NCBI RefSeq assembly: GCF_016428755.1
Contig: NZ_JAELTI010000010.1
Location: 1-64,000, forward strand
Source of the DNA: Allobosea sp. ASV33
GTDB taxonomy: Bacteria; Pseudomonadota; Alphaproteobacteria; Rhizobiales; Beijerinckiaceae
DNA length: 64,000 nt
Direction of reading: 5' to 3'
The translations under genes were made by a program, and so were the position numbers. Positions within the stretch are counted from its first letter, which is position 1; each line of letters starts with the position of its first letter. Positions 35,214 to 43,270 of the stretch are shown in pieces. The notes beneath the pieces were generated by a model that worked only from the letters and a program-made list of their open reading frames with translations, searched no databases and was not told where the DNA came from.

Positions 35214-36773
35214 ATGCCGGGCTATCGTATTGACCGTCAGCCATCGTCGACGCTCGGACCGCTCACGCTCCGCCGTCGCTGGAAAATCATCTGCACCTGC
35301 GTCGCAATATCGTTAGCGGCTGCCGGGGCCTTCATCCTGCTCAAGGGCGCGGCCTATACCGCCACGACGCAGTTCCTGGTCTACGTCAAGGAAGTCCAGC
35401 CCGGCTCGGAGCTCGTCGTTTCGCTTGGGCGTGCCGATCTCACCCAGGTCGAGAACGAGATCGAGATCATCCGCTCGCGCGGCACGCTCGCCAAGGTCGT
35501 CAACGCCCTCGATCTGGCCGACGACCCCGAATTCGTCCCTGCCGCGACGCTGCCCCTGGATCTGGTCCGCAACCTTTTCGGCCTGCGGCAAACGTCGCCC
35601 GACGAGAGCCGCAACCGGCAGGAAATCGCGATCGAATCCCTCGCGAAACAGGTCGCGCTGCAGCGGGTCGGGACGAGCCATGCCATCCAGCTCAAGGTCA
35701 CCACGTCCGCAGCGGAAAAGTCCGCGCTGATCGCCAGCGAGATCAGCCAGGTCATGCTGCAGGCGCGCGTCAGCGCCGATCAGGACGGCGAGCGCTCGCC
35801 GCTCCTGCGCGAGCGCCTCCAGGGACTGGGTCCGGCCGTCTATGTGATGACGCCCGCCCTCATCCCGGACAACCCTAACGGCCCCCGCAAGATTCTCGTC
35901 CTGCTCGGTGCGCTCGCCGCCGGCTTCGGGATCGGGGCGGTGCTTGCCCTGCTCCTCGACCTCAGGGACAGGTCGATCCGCACGGCGGCGCAGGTCGAGC
36001 AATTCGGGCTGGAGTGCCTCGGCGCGATTCCCTGGCTCTCACGCGAGAAGCCCGTGCCTTCGGGCCGCGGCAACGCCCTTCGCGCCCAGGCGGCGCAGGA
36101 CGGGCTCCACCCCGCCCCTCTGCTGACCCAGACGCTTCTGCGGATGGCGGTGGCCACCGAAGCGGCGAAGGCGCGCGTCGTCGGCATCGCATCGCCGATC
36201 GCCGGAGACGGTGCGACGACCGTGGCGCGGCATTTCGCCGAGGCCGCCGCCCGTAACCAGAAAGTGCTGCTCGTCGAGGCAGGCCGGGGCGCGACGGCAA
36301 CGCCCGGCGCGGCAATTCCCGGTGACAGCCATCCGGAGCCGCGCGACGGCGACCTCTGGCACGACGATGCGGGCGGCCCCGACGTCCTGACCATCGCGGC
36401 CTCGGCCGGCGGCGACGGCTGCGCGAACTGGTGGATGCATTGCGGCCGCAAGTCGCTCGCCGCCTATGACCTGATCGTCGTCGGCCTGCCGCCTCTCGAA
36501 CAGGGCGCCGCCTTCCGCATCGCCGCGCAGAGCATCGACGGCATCCTGCTGGTGATGAAATGGGGCGGTGCCGATGTCGAGCGGATCGAGCGCGCCTTCG
36601 CCATCTCGGGGGCGATGCCGACGGATTTCATCGGCGCGGTCCTGAACGGCATCGACGGCCGGATGATCGGGCTGTTCGGAGACAAGCTCTGGAAAGCCGA
36701 AACCGTCGTGGGGGCTCGCCGCAGCCCGTTCGCCTTTGAAATGCCGGCCGAGCCGGCTGCTGGATCAGCGTGA
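35214..36773 (+). CDS. Polysaccharide co-polymerase with degenerate tyrosine-kinase domain (Wzz/ExoP-like)
   Basis: A 519-residue inner-membrane protein controlling polymer length and export. Membrane helices at about 25-45 and 226-245 flank a periplasmic Wzz domain, whose C-terminal border has the proline motif TPALIPDNPNGPRK. The cytoplasmic BY-kinase-like domain has Walker A changed to GDGATT (Ala334 where Lys is expected), and no C-terminal tyrosine cluster is visible, so kinase activity is doubtful. It is followed by the OPX gene 14 bases later. Resembles the second co-polymerase at 56520. Confidence 0.87.
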   Translation: MPGYRIDRQPSSTLGPLTLRRRWKIICTCVAISLAAAGAFILLKGAAYTATTQFLVYVKEVQPGSELVVSLGRADLTQVENEIEIIRSRGTLAKVVNALDLADDPEFVPAATLPLDLVRNLFGLRQTSPDESRNRQEIAIESLAKQVALQRVGTSHAIQLKVTTSAAEKSALIASEISQVMLQARVSADQDGERSPLLRERLQGLGPAVYVMTPALIPDNPNGPRKILVLLGALAAGFGIGAVLALLLDLRDRSIRTAAQVEQFGLECLGAIPWLSREKPVPSGRGNALRAQAAQDGLHPAPLLTQTLLRMAVATEAAKARVVGIASPIAGDGATTVARHFAEAAARNQKVLLVEAGRGATATPGAAIPGDSHPEPRDGDLWHDDAGGPDVLTIAASAGGDGCANWWMHCGRKSLAAYDLIVVGLPPLEQGAAFRIAAQSIDGILLVMKWGGADVERIERAFAISGAMPTDFIGAVLNGIDGRMIGLFGDKLWKAETVVGARRSPFAFEMPAEPAAGSA

Positions 36774-36787
36774 AACGGAGAAATGCT

Positions 36788-38077
36788 ATGATGAAGCGGA
36801 ACCGTTCATGGGTAAATCTCGTCGGCACAGCCTCGCTCCTGCTGTGCATGCTCGACGGCAATGCCGTCCGCGCGACGTCGGACTATATCGTCCGCGCGGA
36901 CGACAAGCTGAAGATCAAGGTCTTCCAATACCCCGAGCTGAGCGGCGACTATAAGGTCCGCGCGAACGGAACGATCTCGATCGCGCCGATCGGCGATATC
37001 CCGGTCACCGGCCTCTCGACCAAGGAGATCGCGACCCAGATCTCGGAGCGCTTCGTGCGCTCGGGCATTTCCGACAAGCCCGGCACCTCGGTCGAGGTTC
37101 TCGAGACGCGGCCGGTCTATGTGCTGGGCGACGTCCAGAAGCCCGGCGAATACCAGTTCCGCCCGGGGATGACGGTGCTGCAGGTCGTCAGCCTGGCCGG
37201 CGGCTGGCTGCGCTTCAACGACCCCGCCCTGATGCGGCTCGACCGCGACAGCATCACCATCAGCGGCGAGATGCGCAACCTGGTCCGGCGCTACTACGAG
37301 CTGACGGCACGCCGGGCACGGCTGAATGCCGAGCTCGCGATGCGGACGGACATCCAGTTCTCGAACGATCTCGTCCTGCGCTCGCAGGTCGATCCCGCCG
37401 TGCGGCAACTGATCGACGAGGAGCGCTCGCTGCTCAACATCCATGTCGACGCGCTGAAGACCCAGATCGACAGCCTGGAGCAGAATCGCGGCCTCTACGA
37501 ACGCGAGATCGACGCGATCAAGCGCCAGATCGAGGCCAACAAGGTCCAATCGGCCAGCGTCGAGCGGGAGCTCGTCGAGGTGCGGAACCTCGTCAAGCGC
37601 GGCCTGACGACCATCAGCCGCCTCGCCAATCTCGAACGCATGCAGGCCCAGCTCGAGATGAACGAACAGGGCTTCCAGACCCTGATCCTGCGCTCGCGCC
37701 AGAACATCACGCAGGCCGACCAGCGGATCTTCGACCTCAAGAGCCAGCGCAATGCCGCGGTGACCGCCGAAGTCCAGAAGGTCCGGATGGATATCGACGA
37801 TGTCAGCGTCAGGTTCGACACCAACCGCAGCCTGCTCGTCGAGGCCAAGGTGACCGTGCCAGCCCTGGTCGGCGTTTCCGACGGCGCCGTCGAGACCAAG
37901 AGCCTCGTGGTCGTGCGCATGCTGGACGGCAAGACGCAGACGATCGACGCGACCGAGAACACCGAACTCCTGCCCGGCGACGTGCTGCGCATCCAGAGGA
38001 CCATCCTTCCGGGCACGCTGGGCATCGGCACGCTCGAGCAGACCAGCATGATGACGCCTGTCGGCGTCAAGCAGTGA
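36788..38077 (+). CDS. Polysaccharide export (OPX) protein, Wza/ExoF-like
   Basis: A 429-residue exported protein; GGAG lies upstream of ATG 36788, and a hydrophobic signal covers residues 8-30. It has a polysaccharide-export domain (DYIVRADDKLKIKVFQYPELSGDY), a SLBB domain (VYVLGDVQKPGEYQFRPGM), and a long coiled coil (about 170-330) before a second SLBB-like end. No lipobox was seen, so it is more ExoF-like than Wza-like. It forms the outer-membrane or periplasmic exit with the upstream co-polymerase. Confidence 0.88.
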   Translation: MMKRNRSWVNLVGTASLLLCMLDGNAVRATSDYIVRADDKLKIKVFQYPELSGDYKVRANGTISIAPIGDIPVTGLSTKEIATQISERFVRSGISDKPGTSVEVLETRPVYVLGDVQKPGEYQFRPGMTVLQVVSLAGGWLRFNDPALMRLDRDSITISGEMRNLVRRYYELTARRARLNAELAMRTDIQFSNDLVLRSQVDPAVRQLIDEERSLLNIHVDALKTQIDSLEQNRGLYEREIDAIKRQIEANKVQSASVERELVEVRNLVKRGLTTISRLANLERMQAQLEMNEQGFQTLILRSRQNITQADQRIFDLKSQRNAAVTAEVQKVRMDIDDVSVRFDTNRSLLVEAKVTVPALVGVSDGAVETKSLVVVRMLDGKTQTIDATENTELLPGDVLRIQRTILPGTLGIGTLEQTSMMTPVGVKQ

Positions 38078-38083
38078 CCTAGC

Positions 38084-38104
38084 GGCTGCGCGCTCCGCGC
38101 AGCC
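38084..38104 (+). terminator. Hairpin after OPX gene
   Basis: GGCTGCGC and GCGCAGCC form an 8-base stem with loop GCTCC, seven bases after the OPX stop. No T-run follows, so it may be a weak or factor-dependent terminator or an mRNA stabiliser. Confidence 0.4.
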
Positions 38105-38173
38105 GGTTCCCAGCCCGGTTCCGTTGCGTTCGGTGGATTGTTTCGTCCCGTGTTTCGAGTGGGGAGATCGACT

Positions 38174-38779
38174 ATGGCCTTCATGAACGGCGATACCGGA
38201 CAGAACGGAGCAGGCGGCCCTTCCCTTCAACAGCAGATATTGGCGCACCAGCCGCAATTGCGGGCCTATGCCATGTCGTTGAGCCGCAGCGCCGACCGCT
38301 CGGATGATCTCGTGCAGGAAACGATGCTGCGCGCGATCAGCAAGATCGAGAGCTTCCGGCCAGGCACCAATATGGGCGCCTGGCTCACGACGATCCTGCG
38401 CAACTGCTACCTCTCCGACCTACGCCGGCGCCGCCACGAGGTCGAGGATGCCGATGGCTGCTATTCGGAGTCGCTGCGCTCGGCGCCGGAGCAGGAAGGC
38501 CATATGGAATACCGGGAATTCTGCTACGCCCTCAGGGCGATCCCCTTCGACCAGCGCGAGGCGCTGATGCTGGTGGGCGCGGCCGGCCTCTCCTACGAGG
38601 ACACAGCGACGCTGTGCCGGACCACGACCGGGACGATCAAGAGCCGGATCAACCGCGCCCGTTCCAGGCTGGCCGCCCTGCTCTCGATCGAGAGCCTCGA
38701 CGAAATCGGCTTCGACAGCCGAACGCGCGCCGTGATGGCCGGCACTCCCAATAGCAATCCAAAGCGCTGGTCTTTCTGA
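38174..38779 (+). CDS. ECF sigma factor, EcfG-like (general-stress type)
   Basis: A 201-residue RNA polymerase sigma factor; GGGGAGA precedes ATG 38174. Region 2 spans about 20-85 (DRSDDLVQETMLRAISKI, NMGAWLTTILRNCYLSDLRR) and region 4 about 115-168 (PFDQREALMLVGAAGLSYED, TGTIKSRINRARSRL). The text strongly resembles the alphaproteobacterial EcfG/SigT group. Those genes usually neighbour nepR and phyR, which are absent here. It sits between the EPS export genes and the type I secretion operon, and probably controls one of them (inference). Confidence 0.88.
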   Translation: MAFMNGDTGQNGAGGPSLQQQILAHQPQLRAYAMSLSRSADRSDDLVQETMLRAISKIESFRPGTNMGAWLTTILRNCYLSDLRRRRHEVEDADGCYSESLRSAPEQEGHMEYREFCYALRAIPFDQREALMLVGAAGLSYEDTATLCRTTTGTIKSRINRARSRLAALLSIESLDEIGFDSRTRAVMAGTPNSNPKRWSF

Positions 38780-38799
38780 GAGCAGCGCGAGGATCGGCC

Positions 38800-38832
38800 G
38801 CCGGCAAGGGACGCCCGCCCTTGTCGGCGTTT
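38800..38832 (+). terminator. Terminator of the sigma factor gene
   Basis: GCCGGCAAGGG and CCCTTGTCGGC form an 11-base stem (one G-T pair) with a 7-base loop, followed by GTTTC. Confidence 0.5.
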
Positions 38833-38843
38833 CGACTTTCACG

Positions 38844-38873
38844 AAAGCATGGCCGCCATCGGCAGCCATGCTT
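38844..38873 (-). terminator. Terminator of the type I secretion operon
   Basis: AAGCATGGC and GCCATGCTT form a perfect 9-base stem with an 11-base loop. On the minus strand it is followed by TTTCGT, just beyond the HlyD-like stop codon. Confidence 0.5.
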
Positions 38874-38881
38874 CCGTCGGC

Positions 38882-40810
38882 TCAACGCTCCCGCAAGCTG
38901 TCGTGCTGGTAGCGGGCGAGCGGCGAGAGCAGATAGCTGATGATCCGCCGCCGGCCCGTCTTGATCTCCGCCGTCACGGCCATGCCGGGCGACAGATTGA
39001 CCTGCTTGTCCTCGACCGCGAGCTGCGTGCGATCCAGCGAGATCCGGGCGGAATAGAGCAGTTCCTGGCCACGCGGCTCGCTGCTCTCGTTCCCGGCCCC
39101 CGACGTCTTGTCTCCGCCATTGCCGGGCGCCTTGTCGCGCGCGATCGCATCCTGTGAGATGCTCAGGATCGTGCCGTGCAGCAGGCCGTAGCGCGTGAAG
39201 TTGAAGGTATCGACCTTGACCGCCGCAGCCTGGCCCGCACTGACGAAGCCGATATCGCGGTTCGAGATCATCGCCTCGATTTCGAGCCGGCTATCGGCCG
39301 GGACGATGTAGAGCAAGGTCTGCGCGGGGGTCACGACGCCGCCGACCGTGTGGATCGCGAGCTGCTGGACCATGCCGTCGACCGGCGCCGTCAGCCGTTG
39401 CAGGCTCTTGCGCTGCTCGGTCTTGACGATATCGCGCGCGAGGCCGGCCGCCTTCTGCCGGGCCTTGCTGAGCTCGTCGAACAGGGTCCGCTCGTATTCG
39501 GCGATGGTCTTGGTGCGGGTCTCCATCAACGCCACGACCGCGGCATTGGTCTCGCTGCCGCGCTTCTCCTGAACCAGGATGTCCTGGCGCTGACCGACCA
39601 GGTCCTGCAATTCGGTGAGATAGGTCACCTTGGAGCCAAGCTCCTTCTGGAAGAGCTGCTCGCGAATCTCGACCCGCTGCTGAAGCGGCACGATCGTCGA
39701 CTTGAGCTTGTCGACGGAGGCCTGGATCGTGTCGCGCTCCGCCACCTTCTGGGCAAGCTGGCCGTCGATCGTGGCGAGCTTGGCCTTCTGCTCGCTGCTC
39801 TGGCTGATCAGCAGCCCGCGATAGACCTGGAGCAGATCGGGCGGCGCATCCGCCGGCGGCTTGAAGGCCGCCAGGGCATTGTCCTTGTCGTCGATCGCGG
39901 CCTGCAATCTGGCCATGTCGAGGCGCGCGGCCATCAGGTCGCCCTGCAGGTGGCCGAGCTCAGCTTCGACAGCGGTCGTGTCGAGATCGACCAGCACGTC
40001 GCCGGCCTTGACGCTCTGGCCGTCGCGGACCCGGATCGCCCGCACGACGCCGGTCTCGAAAGGCTGGATCATCTTGATCCGGTCGCTCGGGATGATCTTG
40101 CCCGGCGCGACGGCGACGATGTCGACCGTGCCGATACAGGCCCAGGCCAGCGCCGCGGCGAAGACCGAGATGATGCTGAACCCGATGATGCGCCCCAAGG
40201 GTGACGGCGGCGTCTCGACGATCTCGAGCGCGGCCGGCAGGAAGGCGAGCTCCAGCGAGCGCAGGCGCTTCTCGTCGGTCGAGCGGGTGATGATCGCCTG
40301 CTGCAGCGCCTGCGAGCGCATGGCGATGCCGCTCACGGCGCTGCGGGTGTTTTCCGCGCCCCAGCGCGCCGTCGTCACGAGGGCCTGGCGCGCCCGCTCC
40401 GTCACCGCCTCGTCGAAGCGCGGGATCAAGCCCGCCTTGGCCGGCTCCAGCAGGATGACGCGGCCATTCCATTCGGCCTCGAACTCTTCCCGCGTCATCA
40501 GGACCGGCCGCGGGCTGTCGGCGCCGACGACCAGAACCTTCTCCTCATTGGCCTTGCCGAGCAGGAGGAACCCGCCGTTGCGAAGCCCGGCGATGCAGGG
40601 CAACGACAGGCCGGCGAGCTTCTCCCAGCCGACGGAGCGGGAGCGGCCCCGGAAGCCGTGGGCCCGCGCTCCGCGCAGAATCTCGGCCGGCCCGATGTCC
40701 CCCTCGCCCATCTGCTGGCGAAGCTCATCGGTCGTGACGGAGGCGCCGCGCAGGCGCAGCAGCATTTCCAGGGCGAACAGCCCCGATTGATTATGTGTGG
40801 ACGCTTGCAT
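38882..40810 (-). CDS. HlyD-family type I secretion adaptor with N-terminal C39-like domain
   Basis: A 642-residue membrane fusion protein, longer than the usual 400-480. Residues about 8-122 form a peptidase-C39-like domain resembling the N-terminus of the partner ABC transporter (SGLFALEMLLRLRGASVTT; GGFLLLGKANEEKVLVV). The catalytic Cys is Ser9 and the His position is lost. A membrane helix (about 208-226), a biotinyl-lipoyl-like segment (RVRDGQSVKAGDVLVDLDTT), long coiled coils (about 285-480) and the HlyD C-terminal beta domain follow. It is last in the operon substrate-ABC-HlyD. Confidence 0.9.
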   Translation of the reverse strand: MQASTHNQSGLFALEMLLRLRGASVTTDELRQQMGEGDIGPAEILRGARAHGFRGRSRSVGWEKLAGLSLPCIAGLRNGGFLLLGKANEEKVLVVGADSPRPVLMTREEFEAEWNGRVILLEPAKAGLIPRFDEAVTERARQALVTTARWGAENTRSAVSGIAMRSQALQQAIITRSTDEKRLRSLELAFLPAALEIVETPPSPLGRIIGFSIISVFAAALAWACIGTVDIVAVAPGKIIPSDRIKMIQPFETGVVRAIRVRDGQSVKAGDVLVDLDTTAVEAELGHLQGDLMAARLDMARLQAAIDDKDNALAAFKPPADAPPDLLQVYRGLLISQSSEQKAKLATIDGQLAQKVAERDTIQASVDKLKSTIVPLQQRVEIREQLFQKELGSKVTYLTELQDLVGQRQDILVQEKRGSETNAAVVALMETRTKTIAEYERTLFDELSKARQKAAGLARDIVKTEQRKSLQRLTAPVDGMVQQLAIHTVGGVVTPAQTLLYIVPADSRLEIEAMISNRDIGFVSAGQAAAVKVDTFNFTRYGLLHGTILSISQDAIARDKAPGNGGDKTSGAGNESSEPRGQELLYSARISLDRTQLAVEDKQVNLSPGMAVTAEIKTGRRRIISYLLSPLARYQHDSLRER

Positions 40811-40900
40811 GGCGTTTTTCTTGCTGCGGCTCCCTATCCGGAGATCAACGCAGCACTGGGTTCCCCGGTACAGTGGAAAGGACGATCATCAGACGGCGTC

Positions 40901-43123
40901 TCAGCGCTGGTGGCCCGCCAGCGCCGGCAGCGTCGCCGCTTCGGAGCGCATGCCCGCGTGGCCTGCCCCCGCTGCGACGCCGCTATTCTCCGGCAGGCCC
41001 GACTGGAGCCGGTGCAGCGTGGCGTATCGCCCGCCTGTCCGCACCAGCTTCTCATGCGTGCCGTCCTCGATCAGCCGGCCGCTCTCGATCGTGACGATGC
41101 GATCGGCCATCCGGAGCGTCGAGAGACGATGCGCGATGATGAGCACGGTGCGGGACCGCGCGATCTGCGCCATGTTCTGCTGGATGATGTGCTCGCTCTC
41201 GTAGTCGAGCGCGCTGGTCGCTTCGTCGAAGATCAGGATGCGCGGGTCGGTCGCCAGCGCACGGGCGATGGCGATGCGCTGGCGCTGCCCGCCCGACAGG
41301 CTGCCGCCGCGCTCGCCGACGACCGTGTCATAGCCCTCGGGCAGCTTCAGGATGAAGTCATGCGCGCCGGCGAGCTTGGCGGCCTCGATCACCTTGTCGG
41401 CCGGCAAGGCCGGATCGGCCAAGGCGATATTGTCGCGGATCGAGCGGTTGAACAGGATGTTGTCCTGCAGGACCACGCCGATCTGGCGGCGAAGCCAGGA
41501 CGGATCGATCTGGGCGACATCCACCCCGTCGATCAGGACCCGGCCGCTTTCCGGCACGTAGAGGCGCTGGGCGAGCTTGGCCAGCGTGCTCTTGCCTGAA
41601 CCGGACGGCCCGACGATCCCGATCATCTGCCCGGCCGGAATGGTCAGGTTGATGTTGTGCAGGATCTCCGGCCCGTCGACCCGGTACCGGAAGGTGACAT
41701 GCTCGAAGCTGATGTCGCCGCGGATCGCAGGCAGCGCCGTCCGGTTCGGATTGTAGGACGGCTCCGGCGTGGTGTTGAGGATGTCGCCGAGACGGGCGAT
41801 CGACAGGCGCGTCTGGTGGAAATCCTGCCAGATCTGAGCCAGCCGCAGGACCGGGCCGCTGACGCGGCCCGCGAGCAGGTTGAACGCCACGAGCTCGCCG
41901 ACCGAGAGCTCCCCCCCGATGACCAGCTTGGCGCCGACATAGAGGATCGCGGCGGTCACCAGCTTGCTGACGAGCTGGACGGACTGGCTCGCGATATTGC
42001 CCAGGCTCAGCACCCGGAAGCTCGCCGCGACGTAGGCCGCCAGTTGCTCCTCCCAGCGCTGCTGCATCTGGGGTTCGATCGCCATCGACTTGAGCGTCTC
42101 GACCGCCGTGACGCTTTCGACCAGGAAGGCCTGGTTCTCGGCGCCGCGGGCGAACTTGTCGTCGAGATAGCGCCGGAACAGCGGGGTCACGCCGACCGAT
42201 ATGCCGATATAGACCGGCAGCGAGGCCAGCACGATCCAGGTCAGCGTCGGTGAGTAGAAGAACAGCGCCGCGACGAAGACGAGCGTGAAGAACAGGTCGA
42301 TGACGAGCGTCAGGCCCGAACTGGTCAGGAAGTTGCGGATATTCTCGAGCTCGCGCACGCGGGCGACGGAATCGCCGACACGCCGCGCCTGGAAATAGCC
42401 GATCGGCAGCGCCAGCAGATGGCGGAACAGGCGCGCGCCGAGCTCGACGTCGATCCGGTTCGTGGTGTGCGAGAACAGATAGGTCCTCAGCGCGCCGAGC
42501 ACGACCTCGAACAGGGCGATCGCCACGAGCCCGACCACGAGCACGTCGAGCGTGCTGATGCTGTGATGCACCAGGACCTTGTCGATGACGACCTGGAAGA
42601 AGAGCGGCGAGATCAGGCCGAAGAGCTGGAGGAAGAAGGACGCGACCAGCACCTCGGCGAGGAGCGCGCGATATTTATGGATGGCGCCCATGAACCAGGT
42701 GATATCGAAGCGGCGCGCGAGATCGGTCAGCGTCGCGCGCTTCGTCATCAGGACGAGGCGCCCGTCCCAGATCGCTTCCAGCTCGGCACGCGAGAGCATG
42801 CTCGGGCGCGGAGCGTTCGGCGCCTGGACGAGGATGCTGTCCTCGCCGACACGGCCGAGCACGAGGAAACCGCCATCGCTCAGCGCCGCGATCACCGGCA
42901 TCGGCGTCTTGGCCAGGCGTTCCCAGTTCGTGGAGAGAACGCGCGCCTTGAGACCGAGGCCCTTGGCGCAGCGCACCATCTCGGTGACCCCGATGGGCCG
43001 CCCCGGGAACTGGTGCTGGATCTGCTCGGGAAGGACGCTGACGCCCTGACCGCGCAGGATGAAGAGCAGCGCGACGAGACCGTCGTCAGAGATCGGATGG
43101 GTATCGTTATCGGGATTTTTCAA
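40901..43123 (-). CDS. Type I secretion ABC transporter with inactive C39-like domain (HlyB-like)
   Basis: Exporter half-transporter of about 740 residues. The N-terminal C39-like domain has Asp14 in place of the catalytic Cys (SDDGLVALLFILRG), so it should bind rather than cleave substrate. Six membrane helices span about 145-420. The ATPase has Walker A GPSGSGKST, signature LSGGQRQRIA and Walker B ILIFDEATSALD. The start is uncertain: I use TTG at 43123 (AGGG upstream), but the frame continues to an ATG at 43189 without a good ribosome site. Upstream is the repeat-protein substrate; downstream is the HlyD-like adaptor. Confidence 0.9.
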   Translation of the reverse strand: MKNPDNDTHPISDDGLVALLFILRGQGVSVLPEQIQHQFPGRPIGVTEMVRCAKGLGLKARVLSTNWERLAKTPMPVIAALSDGGFLVLGRVGEDSILVQAPNAPRPSMLSRAELEAIWDGRLVLMTKRATLTDLARRFDITWFMGAIHKYRALLAEVLVASFFLQLFGLISPLFFQVVIDKVLVHHSISTLDVLVVGLVAIALFEVVLGALRTYLFSHTTNRIDVELGARLFRHLLALPIGYFQARRVGDSVARVRELENIRNFLTSSGLTLVIDLFFTLVFVAALFFYSPTLTWIVLASLPVYIGISVGVTPLFRRYLDDKFARGAENQAFLVESVTAVETLKSMAIEPQMQQRWEEQLAAYVAASFRVLSLGNIASQSVQLVSKLVTAAILYVGAKLVIGGELSVGELVAFNLLAGRVSGPVLRLAQIWQDFHQTRLSIARLGDILNTTPEPSYNPNRTALPAIRGDISFEHVTFRYRVDGPEILHNINLTIPAGQMIGIVGPSGSGKSTLAKLAQRLYVPESGRVLIDGVDVAQIDPSWLRRQIGVVLQDNILFNRSIRDNIALADPALPADKVIEAAKLAGAHDFILKLPEGYDTVVGERGGSLSGGQRQRIAIARALATDPRILIFDEATSALDYESEHIIQQNMAQIARSRTVLIIAHRLSTLRMADRIVTIESGRLIEDGTHEKLVRTGGRYATLHRLQSGLPENSGVAAGAGHAGMRSEAATLPALAGHQR

Positions 43124-43270
43124 TCGCCGGACCCTGCATTGATGATGTTGAGCGCGTGCACGCGGGGAACAGCCCCGCGTGCACGGCATTGAGAGCGTAG
43201 GACGCTCCGGTGGGATAAAGCAGCGGGCGAGGCCGGGCTCGGCGCAAGGCCTGCCCAGCCCCGCCCACGG

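Noticed and set aside
38078-38173. EcfG-type promoter (GGAAC with a GTT -10) for the sigma gene
   Set aside because: GGAAC occurs only on the opposite strand and without a correctly spaced -10 box.
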